NCBI RefSeq assembly: GCF_013240295.1
Contig: NZ_JABETK010000001.1
Coordinates: 868,001 to 932,000, forward strand
Reading direction: 5' to 3'
DNA length: 64,000 nt
Origin: Neoaquamicrobium sediminum
Lineage (GTDB): Bacteria > Pseudomonadota > Alphaproteobacteria > Rhizobiales > Rhizobiaceae
Part shown: positions 36,308 to 45,345 of the stretch, piece after piece
How positions within the stretch are numbered: position 1 is the first letter of the stretch
Layout: every line of letters begins with the position of its first letter
Notes under the pieces: generated by a model
What the model saw: only the letters and a program-made list of their open reading frames with translations
Databases searched by the model: none
What the model was told of the DNA's origin: nothing
Made by a program: the position numbers and the translations under genes

Positions 36308-37186
36308 TCAGACGGCGCCGGCCACTTCGGGCCGGTTCACCATCGCCATGATCTTCCGCGCCGCGCGCTCGTGCGGCTTGTCGATCATCTTCCCGTCTAT
36401 CTTGACCACGCCCGCCCGCGGATCGGCCGCAAAGGCGGCGATCACCTGCTCGGCCCACGCGACCTCCTCCGGCCGCGGCGTGAAGGCGCGGTTCACGGGA
36501 TCGACATGGCTTGGATGGATGACCGCCTTGGCCGCGAAGCCGTCGCGCCGGGCTGCGTTGGCTTCGGCCTCGACATAAGCAAGATCGCCGATATTGGTGC
36601 AGACCGTGTCGATGGCAGCGAGACCGGCTGCCGCCGCGCCCATCAGGCACATGTTGCGCGCCAGCCGGAACGGCTCCGAATAGACGCCGTCGACGCTGTT
36701 TTCCGTCGCGCCCAGCGAGGCGGCAAGATCCTCCGCGCCCCACATCAGGCCCCATAGCCGCGGGCTGGCGTCCTTGTAGCTCGACAAGCCGAAGATGGAT
36801 TCGGCGGTTTCCGTGGCCACCGCGATGATCCGCGTCGACCCGGCTTCGAGCCCGGATGCCGCCTCGAAGGCATCGAGATAGAACGCCAGCTTCTCGACAT
36901 CCGCCACGCTGGCGCATTTCGGCAGCACGATGCCGTCGGGAAGCAGCGGCATCACCGCCGTCAGGTCGGCGAGCGTCAGTCCCGTGTCGAGCGCATTGAC
37001 GCGCACGAACCATTTCTGGGCGTTCCGGGTCGTTTCGAGCATCGCGCGCGTGGCAGCACGGGCCGCCTCCTTAGCTTCGGCCGAAACGGAGTCCTCAAGG
37101 TCGATGATCAGCGCATCGGCATTGCCGCCGCGCGCCTTCTCGAACTTGCGGGCGCTGTCACCCGGTACGAACAGGAACGAGCGCAT
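36308..37186 (-). CDS. CitE family CoA-ester lyase (citramalyl/malyl-CoA lyase-like)
   Basis: A 292-residue TIM-barrel lyase of the HpcH/HpaI-CitE family. It begins MRSFLFVPGDSARKFEKA and has IIDLEDSV (metal-binding Asp/Glu), WFVRVNALDTG, VATETAESIFG (active-site Glu), GAEDLAASLG and KAVIHPSHVDPVN. The protein cleaves 3-hydroxy acyl-CoA esters such as citramalyl-CoA, malyl-CoA or methylmalyl-CoA. Its ATG overlaps the maoC stop as TGATG. With a Cat1-type CoA-transferase, MaoC and TRAP genes it matches the order seen in itaconate pathways (RipABC; Ict-Ich-Ccl), so citramalyl-CoA to pyruvate plus acetyl-CoA is the best guess. Confidence 0.88.
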   Translation of the reverse strand: MRSFLFVPGDSARKFEKARGGNADALIIDLEDSVSAEAKEAARAATRAMLETTRNAQKWFVRVNALDTGLTLADLTAVMPLLPDGIVLPKCASVADVEKLAFYLDAFEAASGLEAGSTRIIAVATETAESIFGLSSYKDASPRLWGLMWGAEDLAASLGATENSVDGVYSEPFRLARNMCLMGAAAAGLAAIDTVCTNIGDLAYVEAEANAARRDGFAAKAVIHPSHVDPVNRAFTPRPEEVAWAEQVIAAFAADPRAGVVKIDGKMIDKPHERAARKIMAMVNRPEVAGAV

Positions 37187-37641
37187 CACGCAGCCGCCCG
37201 CTTGCGCATCATGCCAGCACGCCTGCAGACGGCGACGACCTCGCCATTCTGGTTCGTGCAGGTGTGCTCGAACTCGACGATGCCGACATCGCCGCGCGAC
37301 TTGCTCTCGCGTTTTGAGACAATCTTCGTATGGCTGCGTAGCGTATCGCCGGCGAAGACCGGCTTCGGGAAGCGTACGTCGGACATGCCGAGGTTGCCGA
37401 CAGTGGTGCCCAGCGTGGTGTCCTGCACGCTCATGCCGATCATGATGCCGAGCGTGTAAAGGCTGTTGAACAAAGGCTTGCCCCACTCCGTCTGCGCAGA
37501 GAAATGAGCGTCGACATGCAGCGGCTGCGGGTTCATCGTCATCAGGCTGAACGAGATGTTGTCGTGCTCGGTCACGGTGCGCGTCAGCTCGTGCGCGAAT
37601 TCCTGCCCGACCTCGAACTCCTCGTAATAGAGACCTGCCAT
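37186..37641 (-). CDS. MaoC family (R)-specific enoyl-CoA hydratase-like protein
   Basis: A 151-residue MaoC/hot-dog-fold hydratase. It begins MAGLYYEEFEVGQEFAHEL and carries VTEHDNISFSLMTMNPQPLH, in which the Asp/His placement fits the D-x4-H active site of mesaconyl/itaconyl-type hydratases. VRFPKPVFAGDTLR and REGEV-like segments follow. ATG 37641 is chosen; upstream codons overlap the AMACR-like gene. Coupled to citE by TGATG. It probably hydrates an unsaturated C5-dicarboxylyl-CoA (itaconyl- or mesaconyl-CoA). Confidence 0.86.
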   Translation of the reverse strand: MAGLYYEEFEVGQEFAHELTRTVTEHDNISFSLMTMNPQPLHVDAHFSAQTEWGKPLFNSLYTLGIMIGMSVQDTTLGTTVGNLGMSDVRFPKPVFAGDTLRSHTKIVSKRESKSRGDVGIVEFEHTCTNQNGEVVAVCRRAGMMRKRAAA

Positions 37642-37663
37642 ATGATCCTCCCTTTGTCGGCGC

Positions 37664-38842
37664 TCAGTCCGCGTTCTTGTCTCTGCGTCCAAGGACGCCG
37701 GTTGTCGTCAGTTCGGCTATGCGTTCTTCCGCAATGCCCCAGTCGCGCAATACGGCGTCACCACTTTGGCCAGGCGCCTCGGGCGGCGTCGGCGCCGCAG
37801 CGGGCGTGCCGCTGAAACGAGGTGCGGGTGCCGGCTGCACCAGTCCGTCGACGGTGATGAAAGTGCCACGCTCGGCATGGTGCGGGTGCGACGACGCTTC
37901 CGCCGACGACAGGACGGGTGCGAAGCAGGCGTCCGTTCCCTCCAGCAACGCGCACCATTCCGCCCGCGTCTTTTGCGAAAACCGCTCGGCCAGAAGCCGG
38001 CGCGCCTCATCCCAGTTGGCGCGCTCGTTCATGTCGGGAAAGCCTGCCGGATCGAAGCCCATGGCGCTCAAAAGCACGGTCTGGAACTTGCCCTCGATCG
38101 GTGCGATGGAGACGTACCCGCCATCGGCGCAGCGATAGACGTCGTATTGCGGCGCGCCACTGTCGAGAATGTTTTCGCCGCGCCCGCCCGGCCAAACCCC
38201 GGCTGCCTGCAAGCCCATCAGTGGCGTGGCGAGCAGCGAAACCCCGTCGACGATCGCCGCGTCCACGACCTGTCCCTCTCCCGTGCGCTGCGCATAAAGC
38301 AGCGCGCTGACGATACCGAAGGCCATCAGCAGGCTGCCGCCTGCGAAATCGCCCAGCAGATTCAACGGCGGTGTCGGTGGCTGACCGCGACGGCCGATAG
38401 CGTCGAGCGCACCTGTCAGTGCGATGTAGTTGAGGTCGTGGCCGGCCGCTTGCGCCAGCGGCCCCTGCTGCCCCCAACCTGTCAGTCTGCCGAAAACGAG
38501 GCGCGGATTGCGGGCATGGCAAACGTCGGGGCCGAGGCCCAGCCGTTCCATCACGCCGGGGCGAAAACCTTCGACCAGCGCGTCCGCCTTGTCGATCAGC
38601 TCCAGAGCGCAGTCGATGCCTTCCGGGCGCTTCAGGTCCAGTGCAACCGAACGCCGTCCGCGCCCGGCAAAATTGAAACGATCGGGGCGCGGCACGCCCA
38701 GCCCCGACGCGACCTGCCTGTCGATCCGCACCACGTCGGCGCCCATGTCGGCGAGCAGCATCGCGGCAAATGGCGCAGGACCGATACCGGCCATCTCGAC
38801 GACACGCAGGCCGGCAAGCGGCCCCTTGCGGTTTTCAGCCAC
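37664..38842 (-). CDS. CaiB/BaiF family protein, alpha-methylacyl-CoA racemase-like
   Basis: A 392-residue family III CoA-transferase fold. Instead of the class III transferase aspartate pattern it has the racemase pair: His in AGHDLNYIALTGALDAIG and Asp in LLGDFAGGSLLMAFG, as in MCR/AMACR (His126 and Asp156 in the Mycobacterium enzyme). It should invert the 2-methyl stereocentre of a 2-methylacyl-CoA. A GTG start at 38842 with GGGGAGGG about 6 nt upstream is preferred to the ATG at 38860; it overlaps the upstream gene by 8 bp. In this operon it could interconvert methylsuccinyl- or methylmalyl-CoA stereoisomers (inference). Confidence 0.83.
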   Translation of the reverse strand: MAENRKGPLAGLRVVEMAGIGPAPFAAMLLADMGADVVRIDRQVASGLGVPRPDRFNFAGRGRRSVALDLKRPEGIDCALELIDKADALVEGFRPGVMERLGLGPDVCHARNPRLVFGRLTGWGQQGPLAQAAGHDLNYIALTGALDAIGRRGQPPTPPLNLLGDFAGGSLLMAFGIVSALLYAQRTGEGQVVDAAIVDGVSLLATPLMGLQAAGVWPGGRGENILDSGAPQYDVYRCADGGYVSIAPIEGKFQTVLLSAMGFDPAGFPDMNERANWDEARRLLAERFSQKTRAEWCALLEGTDACFAPVLSSAEASSHPHHAERGTFITVDGLVQPAPAPRFSGTPAAAPTPPEAPGQSGDAVLRDWGIAEERIAELTTTGVLGRRDKNAD

Positions 38843-40099
38843 AGGCGACCCTCCCCGCATCGTGCCATTCGCGAGACAGGCTTTCCCGGAACTGCGGCGC
38901 AGCGATCGCGATCATGCGTTCAACGCGCTGTGAGAGCGTGCAGCCGCGCAGCTCGGCAACACCCCATTCCGTGACGATCGCGTCGGCGTCCGAACGCGCG
39001 CAGTCACCGTTTCCACCCGGCCAACGATGCGCGAGACCGCACCGCCTCGCGCGGTTGAAGGCAGTGCGATGATCGCGCGACCGCCTCGTGAGGCATTCGC
39101 ACCCCGCACGAAATCGACCTGTCCGCCAACTGCCCCGAGATAGCGTCCGCCGGCGGTCTCGGCGTTGACCTGGCCGGTCAGATCCACCTCGATCGCCGAA
39201 TTGATCGCGCAGAAACGCGACAACCCGCCGAGAATTCCGTGCGCATGTGTCCAGGCCGGCGGATGCAGGCAAAACGCGCGGTTGTCGTTCGCGAAGTCGT
39301 AGAGCCTTCGGCTCCCGAGCAGAATCCCGCCGACGCTGACGCCAGTATCGTATTCCTTGGCCATATTGGTCACCGCGCCGCATTCGATCAGATCGACGAC
39401 GGCATCGAACAGGGCGCCTGAGTGCAGGCCGAGATCGCGGTGCCCGGCGAGTTTCCCGGTCACTGCCTGCGGTATCGCGCCCACACCGAGCTGCAGTGCG
39501 GCCCGATCCGGTATCAGCGAAGCGACATTGTCGGCGATTGCCAGTTCGGTTTCGCCGGGCACGACGCCCTGCTGCTGCAGCGGCGGATGTTCGGCGGCAA
39601 CGCAGATGTGGATCGGTATGTCCGAGGGCCATTGTGCACCATGGCACCGCGGTACATCCGGGTTTATCTCGGCGATCACCAGCCGTGCCTTGCGCGCGGC
39701 ATCGAGCACGTAGTCGTTGGCGAGCCCCAGGTTGAAGCCGTCTCCTTCAAGCGCGGGCGCAAGCTGGATCAGCACGCAATCGGCGCGCAGCGTGCCGTCG
39801 GCGAAGGCCGGTGCAAGCTGCGAATAATGCCAGGGCAGAACGTCCAGCCTGCCGGCACGCGCCAGCCGCGCACCTTGTCCAACCGCGCCGTACCCCTCGA
39901 GCGTCAGCCCGTCCGCGCTGTCGAACGTGTCCGAATTGAGCACCCCGAGAAACACCGAACAGCCTTGCGGCAGCCCCCCAGTGCCGACCAGCCGCCGGGT
40001 CAGCGTCAGCGGCTCGGCCGTCGCCTGGCCGACGACGATACGATCGCCCGGCCGCAGCAGGGAGGCAAGATCGAGATCGTCGGCAGCGACGGCGCGCAT
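38835..40099 (-). pseudogene. Acetyl-CoA hydrolase/4-hydroxybutyrate CoA-transferase family (Cat1-type), frame broken once
   Basis: About 421 residues with one base restored. The N-terminal domain has LLRPGDRIVVGQATAEPLTL. The C-terminal domain has LQLGVGAIPQAVTGKLAGH, LGLHSGALFDAVVDLI and GGQVDFVRGANASRGGRAI, typical of Cat1/AbfT-type CoA-transferases. The active-site Glu region is present near INSAIEVDLTGQ. The frame changes near 38995-39001 within a CGCG repeat. Adding one base gives TARxSDADAIVTEWGVAEL, the expected end of the family. Yersinia RipA (itaconate CoA-transferase) belongs to this family, so CoA activation of a C5-dicarboxylate is likely. Confidence 0.84.
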
Positions 40100-40115
40100 C
40101 GGTCCTCTCCGCGCC

Positions 40116-41282
40116 TCAGTATGATTTCGGCAGGCCGAGAACTCTCTCGGCGATGTAGGACAGGCAGAGCTGCGGGCTGATCGGCGCGATGCGCGGGATC
40201 ATCACTTCGCGCAGATAGCGCTCGACGTGATATTCCTTTGCATAGCCGAAGCCGCCATGGGCCATCACCGCCGTCTCGCAGGCGTTGAACCCGGCCTCGC
40301 CGGCCAGATATTTCGCCGCGTTGGCGGCGGCCCCTGCCGGCTTGCCGGTGTCGTATTGCCATGCCGCCGACATCACCATCATCCACGCCCCCTCGAGCTC
40401 GGCCCAGCACTTGGCCAGCGGATGCTGGATGCCCTGGTTCTGGCCGATCGGCCGGTTGAAGACGATGCGTTCCTTGGCGTAGCGCGTGGCGCGGTTGATC
40501 GCAGCCATGCCGAGCCCGACCGCTTCAGCGGCGATCAGGATGCGCTCCGGGTTCATGCCGTGGAGGATGTATTCGAAGCCGCGCCCCTCTTCGCCGATCA
40601 GGTCGGACTCGGGGATCTGGAAGTCCTCGAAAAACAGCTCGTTGGAATCGACCGCCTTGCGGCCCATTTTTTCGATCTCGCGAACCTTGATCCGGTCGCG
40701 GTCGAACTTGGTGTAGAAGAGGCTGAGGCCGTGCGTCGCCTTCTTCACTTCGTCCAGCGGCGTGGTTCGGGCGAGCAGCAGGATATTGTCGGCCACCTGC
40801 GCCGTCGAAATCCAGATTTTCTGGCCGTTGACATGGTAGCGGTCGCCGCGCTTCTCGGCCTTAAGCTTTAGCTGCGTCGTGTTGAGGCCGGTGTTGGGCT
40901 CGGTGACGGCGAAGCATGCCTTCTCGCGACCCTCTGCCATCGGCCGGATCATGCGCTGCTTCTGCTCCTCGGTGCCGAAGACTGCGACCGGGTTGAGGCC
41001 GAAGATGTTGATGTGCACTGCGGAGGCGCCCGAGAGGCCAGCGCCGGATTCGGCGATGGTGCGCATCATGATCGCGGCTTCCTGGATGCCCAGCCCCGCG
41101 CCACCCGAGGATTCGGCCGTGCAGATGCCCAGCCAGCCCTCGCGCGCCAGCGCGTCGTAGAAATCGTGCGGGAAGCCGCCTTCGCGGTCACGCTGCAACC
41201 AGTAGGCATCGTCGAAATCCGCGCAGATCCGTGCCACGGAATCGCGGATCGCCTCCTGTTCCTCGGTGAACCCGAAATCCAT
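40116..41282 (-). CDS. Acyl-CoA dehydrogenase family protein
   Basis: A 388-residue flavoenzyme of the acyl-CoA dehydrogenase family. It begins MDFGFTEEQEAIRDSVARIC. The FAD-contact motifs are AVTEPNTGLNTTQLKL and WISTAQVADN. The C terminus carries AHGGFGYAKEYHVERYLRE. It should oxidise an acyl-CoA to a 2,3-enoyl-CoA using ETF. It lies 11 nt after the class III CoA-transferase and 16 nt before the Cat1-type gene. A methylsuccinyl-CoA or related branched dicarboxylyl-CoA dehydrogenase would fit the pathway; this is inferred from context. Confidence 0.92.
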   Translation of the reverse strand: MDFGFTEEQEAIRDSVARICADFDDAYWLQRDREGGFPHDFYDALAREGWLGICTAESSGGAGLGIQEAAIMMRTIAESGAGLSGASAVHINIFGLNPVAVFGTEEQKQRMIRPMAEGREKACFAVTEPNTGLNTTQLKLKAEKRGDRYHVNGQKIWISTAQVADNILLLARTTPLDEVKKATHGLSLFYTKFDRDRIKVREIEKMGRKAVDSNELFFEDFQIPESDLIGEEGRGFEYILHGMNPERILIAAEAVGLGMAAINRATRYAKERIVFNRPIGQNQGIQHPLAKCWAELEGAWMMVMSAAWQYDTGKPAGAAANAAKYLAGEAGFNACETAVMAHGGFGYAKEYHVERYLREVMIPRIAPISPQLCLSYIAERVLGLPKSY

Positions 41283-41293
41283 TCCTTGTCTCC

Positions 41294-42514
41294 TCAAGCC
41301 TGCGCCGGATCGTATGTCACGGCTGTCCGCGCGATGCCGCGTTCCAGCAGATCGGCGATCTCTTCCGGCGAAAATCCTGCCTCGCGCAGCACCTCTTCGC
41401 TGTGCTCGCCCTGGCGGGGCGCGTGGCGCGCGGGGCCGGCGGGACTGCGCGACCATTTGGCCGGCACCGCCATGGTGCGGATCGTGCCTTCGCTGGGGTG
41501 CTCGATGACGCGGAAGAAATCCGTCGCCACCAGATGAGGGTCCTGCAGCACACCCTGGAAGTCGTACATCGGCATGGCCGGCACGTCCGCCTCCTCCAGC
41601 AGGTCGAGCCATTCGGCGCTGGTGCGGGTCAGGAAAATCCGGGTGAGTTCGCCATAGACTTCGTCGATATGCGCCATCCGCGAGACGAAACTGGCAAAGC
41701 GCGGGTCGGCCGCAGGCATCTCCGGCCGGCCGATCGCCGCAAAGAAGCGCTGCCAGTGCCCGTCGGTGTAGATCAGCGCGCAGACATAGCCGTCCTTGGT
41801 CTGATAGGGGCGCCGGTCCGGCGAGAGCTGCCGCGAGTAGCCACCTGCGTCAAGCGGCGGCTCGAAGGTGAGCCCGCCCATGTGGTCGCCGAGCACGAAG
41901 CTGACCATGGTCTCGAACATCGGAATGTCGACGCGCTGCCCCAGCCCAGTGCGCTCCCGCTCGACGATCGATGCGAGGATCGCACCCACCGCCGCGAGAC
42001 CGACCACGCGGTCGGCAATCGCCGACGGCACATAACGCGGCTGGCCCTCGTTAACCCGCGAGAACAGGAACGGGATCGTCGCGCCACCCTGGATCAGATC
42101 GTCATAGGCCGGCCGCGCCGCATAGGGGCCGTCCTGGCCGTAGCCGAACATGCCCGCATAGACGATCTTCGGGTTGACGGCAGATACGTCCTCATAGGAA
42201 AGGCCCAATCGCTTCATAGCCTTGGCGCGCACGTTATAGACCAGCACATCGGCATCGGCGCAAAGGCGCAGCAAGGCCGCGCGGCCTTCTGCCTGCTTCA
42301 GGTCGAGCGTGATCGAACGCTTGGAGCGGTTTGCGTTGAGGTAGATCGGTCCCATGCCGTCATGGCGCGCCGGGCCGATCTTGCGCACGAGGTCTCCCTC
42401 CGGCGCCTCGACCTTGATCACATCCGCACCGAAATCTCCCAGCATCTGGGTCGCATACGGCCCCATCAGCACGGTGGTCATGTCAATGATGCGGATCCCG
42501 CGCAACGGTCCCAT
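41294..42514 (-). CDS. Class III (CaiB/BaiF) CoA-transferase
   Basis: A 406-residue family III CoA-transferase. It begins MGPLRGIRIIDMTTVLMGPY. FGADVIKVEAPEGD and RSKRSITLDLKQ follow. The catalytic Asp is in RPAYDDLIQGG, after YGQDGPYA. ATG 42514 is preceded by a strong GGAGGAGG site, so upstream in-frame ATGs are rejected. It is the first gene of the 12-gene leftward operon. It may move CoA from succinyl-CoA to a dicarboxylate. In Pseudomonas aeruginosa the itaconate enzyme Ict is of this family, so the operon has two candidate activating enzymes. It faces an iclR gene across a palindromic promoter region. Confidence 0.92.
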   Translation of the reverse strand: MGPLRGIRIIDMTTVLMGPYATQMLGDFGADVIKVEAPEGDLVRKIGPARHDGMGPIYLNANRSKRSITLDLKQAEGRAALLRLCADADVLVYNVRAKAMKRLGLSYEDVSAVNPKIVYAGMFGYGQDGPYAARPAYDDLIQGGATIPFLFSRVNEGQPRYVPSAIADRVVGLAAVGAILASIVERERTGLGQRVDIPMFETMVSFVLGDHMGGLTFEPPLDAGGYSRQLSPDRRPYQTKDGYVCALIYTDGHWQRFFAAIGRPEMPAADPRFASFVSRMAHIDEVYGELTRIFLTRTSAEWLDLLEEADVPAMPMYDFQGVLQDPHLVATDFFRVIEHPSEGTIRTMAVPAKWSRSPAGPARHAPRQGEHSEEVLREAGFSPEEIADLLERGIARTAVTYDPAQA

Positions 42515-42570
42515 TTGCCTCCTCCGCAGCCAACCCTTTCGGGAAGCTCCTCGCTGCTTATTCATATATA

Positions 42571-42597
42571 TGGACAATTTGTCCTATTGGATGGACA
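42571..42597. promoter_or_regulatory. Palindromic operator candidate for the second IclR
   Basis: GGACAA-T-TTGTCC (42572-42584) is a perfect 6-1-6 palindrome, and TGTCC-N8-GGACA (42580-42597) a second overlapping inverted repeat, so three TGGACA half-sites lie in 27 bp. They are 57 nt upstream of the class III CoA-transferase start and about 216 nt upstream of the iclR start used here. Confidence 0.6.
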
Positions 42598-42812
42598 GTT
42601 AGCCGTATGAGTTCGCGCAAGTCAATTCAAAATCTACGTTGGATGCCGTTTACCGGCTTTCGCGGGGCAATCGTGATGAATGAGTCCACGCTGATGGACA
42701 ACAGCGCCGTAAACTCCTACGATCTTGATGAAACGTGGGGTTACCAGAGGTGGCGGGCAGCTTCGCGCGGGCCATTCGCGCCCAGACACCCCTCAAACAC
42801 GGGACGTTCCGA

Positions 42813-43598
42813 ATGCTGGTCAAACAGGCAGCCAACGTACTGGATCTACTGGAGTTTTTTGCCGAACAGAAGAAGGCGGCGAGCCTGGCGGAGGTGTCGC
42901 AGCATTTCGGCTGGCCGCGCTCGAGCACGTTCAACCTGCTGTCCACACTGGTGGCTCGCGGATTCCTGTATGAGCCGGAGGCGCGCGGACGTTTCTACCC
43001 CACGCCGCGCTGGCTGACGCTGGCACAGGAGGTCGCGGCCGCCGAGCCCTTGCCTGAGGCGCTGCTCAGCCTGCTAAACGATCTGGCGAAGCGCACCGGG
43101 GAGACGGTCTGGATCGCGGCTCCCAGCGGCCAGCATGCGATCTTTCTCGAGGTGATCGAATCGAAGGCGTCGGTGCGCTATACGGCCAGCGTCGGCACAC
43201 GCGTTCCGCTTCACGCGACGGCGACCGGCCAGGCGATCATCAGCCAGTTGTCGCCGGCACAGCAGGCCACGCTTCTGCGCAAGGCAGTGTTCAAGCGCTA
43301 CGGCGAAGGCACACCGATGAGCATCGAAGCGGTGGAGACCAGTATCCGCCAGTCGCTCAATCGCGGCTGGTTCGTCAGCTCGTCGGCCTTCACGCCCGAT
43401 CTCGGCGGCATCGGCCTGCCGATCGTCTTCGGCGACCGGGTGTTTGCGATCACCGTTGCCGGGCCGTGGTTCCGGGTCGGCGAGCGGCTCGATGAATTCG
43501 CCCACATCATACACAGCGCCATCGCGCTGCATTTCGGGCCGGATTACGTGAAGAAGAACATCAAGGGCCTGCGCTCTCTGCTGCCTGAAAACGGCTGA
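42813..43598 (+). CDS. IclR family transcriptional regulator
   Basis: A 261-residue IclR-type regulator when started at ATG 42813. The HTH has MLVKQAANVLDLLEFF and SLAEVSQHFGWPRSSTFNLL. The effector domain has YTASVGTRVPLHATATGQAI and IRQSLNRGWFVSSSAF. A GTG at 42735 would add 26 residues without sequence resembling the family. It is divergent from the CoA-transferase/TRAP operon and convergent with galD, 18 bp away. The palindromes at 42571-42597 are its most likely target; control of the gal genes is less likely, as their promoter is elsewhere. Confidence 0.9.
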   Translation: MLVKQAANVLDLLEFFAEQKKAASLAEVSQHFGWPRSSTFNLLSTLVARGFLYEPEARGRFYPTPRWLTLAQEVAAAEPLPEALLSLLNDLAKRTGETVWIAAPSGQHAIFLEVIESKASVRYTASVGTRVPLHATATGQAIISQLSPAQQATLLRKAVFKRYGEGTPMSIEAVETSIRQSLNRGWFVSSSAFTPDLGGIGLPIVFGDRVFAITVAGPWFRVGERLDEFAHIIHSAIALHFGPDYVKKNIKGLRSLLPENG

Positions 43599-43616
43599 AC
43601 GCGATAGCGCTAGAAT

Positions 43617-44678
43617 TCATCCGAACACCATGCCGTCGAACAACTTTCGTGCCGTGCGCAGGATGGCGGCCGATACCACCGCCCCGCTGTCGTCGAGCGT
43701 CGCCAGCACGGTCATTTCGCCGGTCGGGTGCTCTATCGACAGCGCGCGTCGTTGGCCGTCCTCCCAGACATTGGCAAGGGCCGCAGCGGGGCTCCCCGGC
43801 AACAGGCATGCGGTGGCAACGCTGACGGCGCCGAGCACGCCGATGGACGAGTGGCAGCGGTGGGGAATGAAGGTGCGCGTCGAGATCGCGCCGCCGTTGC
43901 GCGGCGGTGCGACAAGCGTCAGCTTCGGCACCGATTTCTGCGCGACATCGCCGAGGTTCATCATCGGCCCCGCCTTGCGACGGATCGTTTCCAGCCTTTC
44001 GCGCAGTGCCGCGTTCGCTTCCAGCTCGGCCGGCTCCTCATAACCGGTGATGCCAAAATCCTGCGCGCGCAGAACGACGCATGGCATTCCGTTGTCGATC
44101 AGCGTGACGGAGATGCCTTCGACCTCATCCGCAGCATTGCCGGTCGGCAGCAGAGCGCCGCAGGACGAACCGGCCGTGTCCTCAAACAGGATGGGCAAGG
44201 CAGCCGACGTGCCCGGCACGCCGTCGATGCGCACTTCGCCCTCATATGTCACCGCACTGCCCGGCGTGGCGACGGACGCCACCGCCACCTGGCCGGTGTT
44301 TTCCATGAAGATGCGCACGTCCGTCCCGCCCTCTCGGGCCGCCACAAGCCCACGCTCGATGGCGAAGGGAGCGACCCCGGCGAGGATGTTGCCGCAATTC
44401 TGCGCGTCCGTGACAACAGGCCTGTCGACGAAGACCTGCAGGAACAGATAGTCGACATCGACGCCCGGACGCGCCGACTTACCGACCACCGCGACCTTCG
44501 AGGTCAGCGGATCGGCCCCACCCATGCCGTCGATCTGGCGCGGATCGGGCGAGCCCATCACGCGCAGGAGAAACGCATCGCGAGCCGCCGGGTCGGCCGG
44601 CAGGTCCGATGCCAGAAAGTATCCACCCTTCGACGTGCCGCCGCGCATCCACATGCAGCGGACACCGTTGTCAGACAT
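43617..44678 (-). CDS. galD: 4-oxalomesaconate tautomerase (PrpF family)
   Basis: A 353-residue protein of the PrpF/diaminopimelate-epimerase-like fold. It begins with the PrpF motif [37 protein letters not shown] and [18 protein letters not shown] (catalytic Cys) follow, and [20 protein letters not shown] lies near the C-terminal third. GalD-type enzymes convert the keto and enol forms of 4-oxalomesaconate. The gene is coupled to galC (8-bp overlap), and galB is next, giving the complete lower gallate pathway in one run. Other PrpF proteins act on aconitate, so function is supported mainly by context. Confidence 0.9.
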   Translation of the reverse strand: MSDNGVRCMWMRGGTSKGGYFLASDLPADPAARDAFLLRVMGSPDPRQIDGMGGADPLTSKVAVVGKSARPGVDVDYLFLQVFVDRPVVTDAQNCGNILAGVAPFAIERGLVAAREGGTDVRIFMENTGQVAVASVATPGSAVTYEGEVRIDGVPGTSAALPILFEDTAGSSCGALLPTGNAADEVEGISVTLIDNGMPCVVLRAQDFGITGYEEPAELEANAALRERLETIRRKAGPMMNLGDVAQKSVPKLTLVAPPRNGGAISTRTFIPHRCHSSIGVLGAVSVATACLLPGSPAAALANVWEDGQRRALSIEHPTGEMTVLATLDDSGAVVSAAILRTARKLFDGMVFG

Positions 44679-45345
44679 ATTTCAGGCCCTTGGCGGCGAG
44701 CTTCTCGCGCATGCCGTAGATGTCGAGGCCGAGTTCGCCGGCTATCAGCCGCTCACGCACCTCGGCTTCCTTGGCCTCGCGCGCGAGGCTGGCATCGAGG
44801 GCTTCTTTTGCCTCGCCCCGCGGAACCGCGCAGATACCGTCATCGTCGGCGACGACCACATCGCCCGGATTGACGAGCGCGCCGGCGCAGGCGATCGGCA
44901 CATTGACCGATCCCAGCGTTTCCTTGACTGTCCCTTGCGCCGAGACCGCCCGCGACCAGACCGGAAAGCCGATCTCGGTCAGTTCGCGCACGTCGCGTAC
45001 ACCGGCCTCGATCACGAGCCCGCGCACGCCCCGCGCCATCAGTGAGCGCGCCAGCAATTCGCCGAAATAGCCGTCTTCACAGGGGCTGGTCGGCGCCACG
45101 ACGAGAATGTCGCCCTCCTGGCACTCCTCGACGGCGACGTGGATCATCCAGTTGTCGCCCGGAGGGACCGAGACCGTCACGGCGGAACCCGCGATCCGCG
45201 CGCCGGCATAGATCGGCCGCATGTATGGCCGCATCAACCCTTTTCGGCCCATCGCCTCGTGAACCGTGGCAACACCGCACTTGCCGAGCCCGCCAACGAG
45301 ATCTGCGTCTGTACGCTCGATGTTCCTGACCACCACTCCACTCAT
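44671..45345 (-). CDS. galC: 4-carboxy-4-hydroxy-2-oxoadipate aldolase/oxaloacetate decarboxylase
   Basis: A 224-residue protein of the RraA-like/HMG-CHA aldolase family. It has [20 protein letters not shown] near the N terminus, [20 protein letters not shown] and the metal/substrate site [20 protein letters not shown] followed by EAGVRD. It splits 4-carboxy-4-hydroxy-2-oxoadipate into pyruvate and oxaloacetate (GalC/LigK). The ATG at 45345 overlaps the galB stop as TGATG; a GTG one codon earlier is possible. Confidence 0.92.
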   Translation of the reverse strand: MSGVVVRNIERTDADLVGGLGKCGVATVHEAMGRKGLMRPYMRPIYAGARIAGSAVTVSVPPGDNWMIHVAVEECQEGDILVVAPTSPCEDGYFGELLARSLMARGVRGLVIEAGVRDVRELTEIGFPVWSRAVSAQGTVKETLGSVNVPIACAGALVNPGDVVVADDDGICAVPRGEAKEALDASLAREAKEAEVRERLIAGELGLDIYGMREKLAAKGLKYV

